Assembly (NCBI GenBank): GCA_031263965.1 | Contig: JAISES010000138.1 | Location: 1-6,960 of the forward strand | Length of the DNA: 6,960 nt | Direction of reading: 5' to 3' | Source: Prevotella sp. | GTDB taxonomy: Bacteria; Bacteroidota; Bacteroidia; Bacteroidales; Dysgonomonadaceae | Shown here: positions 6,876-6,960 of the stretch, piece by piece | How the letters are laid out: every line of letters begins with the position of its first letter | Position numbering within the stretch: position 1 is the first letter of the stretch | Program-made: the position numbers and the translations under genes | Notes under the pieces: model-generated | The model's database searches: none | The model's input: the letters and a program-made list of their open reading frames with translations, nothing else | What the model was told of the DNA's origin: nothing

Positions 6876-6960
6876 CCAATCTAAAATTGAGCGTCAACAG
6901 CGTCTCTAACTCAGGTTTATATTGTTCTATATTTTCAAAGAATTGCAGGATGGCTAGCCT
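6850..6960 (-). CDS. Possible 3' end of an unrecognised minus-strand gene (partial)
   Basis: On the minus strand an open frame enters from the right edge and ends at a TGA (6850-6852), giving 36 residues with a plausible composition (ILQFFENIEQYKPELETLL). It overlaps the last 26 bases of the NurA-like gene tail to tail. I do not recognise the family. An open frame this short can arise by chance, and a plus-strand frame is also open here, so this is tentative. If real, it would be a backbone gene in the same direction as DUF3945-topB, resuming after the cargo. No terminator is visible between the two converging genes. Confidence 0.33.
   Translation of the reverse strand, partial: RLAILQFFENIEQYKPELETLLTLNFRLAKSQSNFV

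Noticed and set aside
1..6960. CRISPR arrays, tRNA or rRNA genes, and insertion sequences
   Set aside because: No regularly spaced repeats, cloverleaf-like segments, transposase frames or terminal inverted repeats were found by eye.

Overview
The window looks like part of a Bacteroidales (Bacteroides/Parabacteroides-type) integrative conjugative element or related mobile element. Three things point there. The topB-type topoisomerase III and the DUF4099/DUF3945 protein, adjacent on one strand, are a pair typical of Bacteroidetes conjugative transposons. No Shine-Dalgarno sequences stand out. The -7-like boxes resemble the Bacteroides TAnnTTTG consensus. The host assignment is an inference from gene families and promoter style, not from a marker gene.

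Layout: positions 1-182 hold no convincing gene. A rho-independent terminator (183-216, minus strand) closes a minus-strand operon that runs from a promoter near 4045-4077 through the DUF4099/DUF3945 gene (2439-4004, possibly starting at 4028) and then topB (295-2403), with 35 bases between the two genes. A perfect 24-bp palindrome (4021-4044) lies between that promoter and the preferred start codon.

A 304-base divergent intergenic region (4029-4332) separates this backbone operon from a plus-strand cargo operon. The cargo operon consists of an AbiEi-type antitoxin/autorepressor (4333-5145), an AbiEii nucleotidyltransferase toxin (5142-5990, 4-base ATGA overlap) and, 6 bases further on, a NurA-like nuclease (5997-6875). 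CGCGAT repeats and a 10-bp inverted repeat surround the candidate abiE promoter and are plausible operators for AbiEi. The cargo genes are visibly more AT-rich than the backbone genes and face the other way, as expected for an accessory insertion.

The NurA-like protein appears to stop well before the family's usual C-terminal motifs. A possible minus-strand gene end runs in from the right edge and overlaps its last codons, so 6850-6875 may be a recombination junction where the backbone resumes.

The most interesting unit is the tightly packed AbiEi-AbiEii-NurA-like cluster: a type IV toxin-antitoxin pair directly coupled to a putative DNA-end nuclease. It may be the remnant, or the visible part, of a composite defence locus. 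HerA, the usual ATPase partner of NurA, is not visible in the window.
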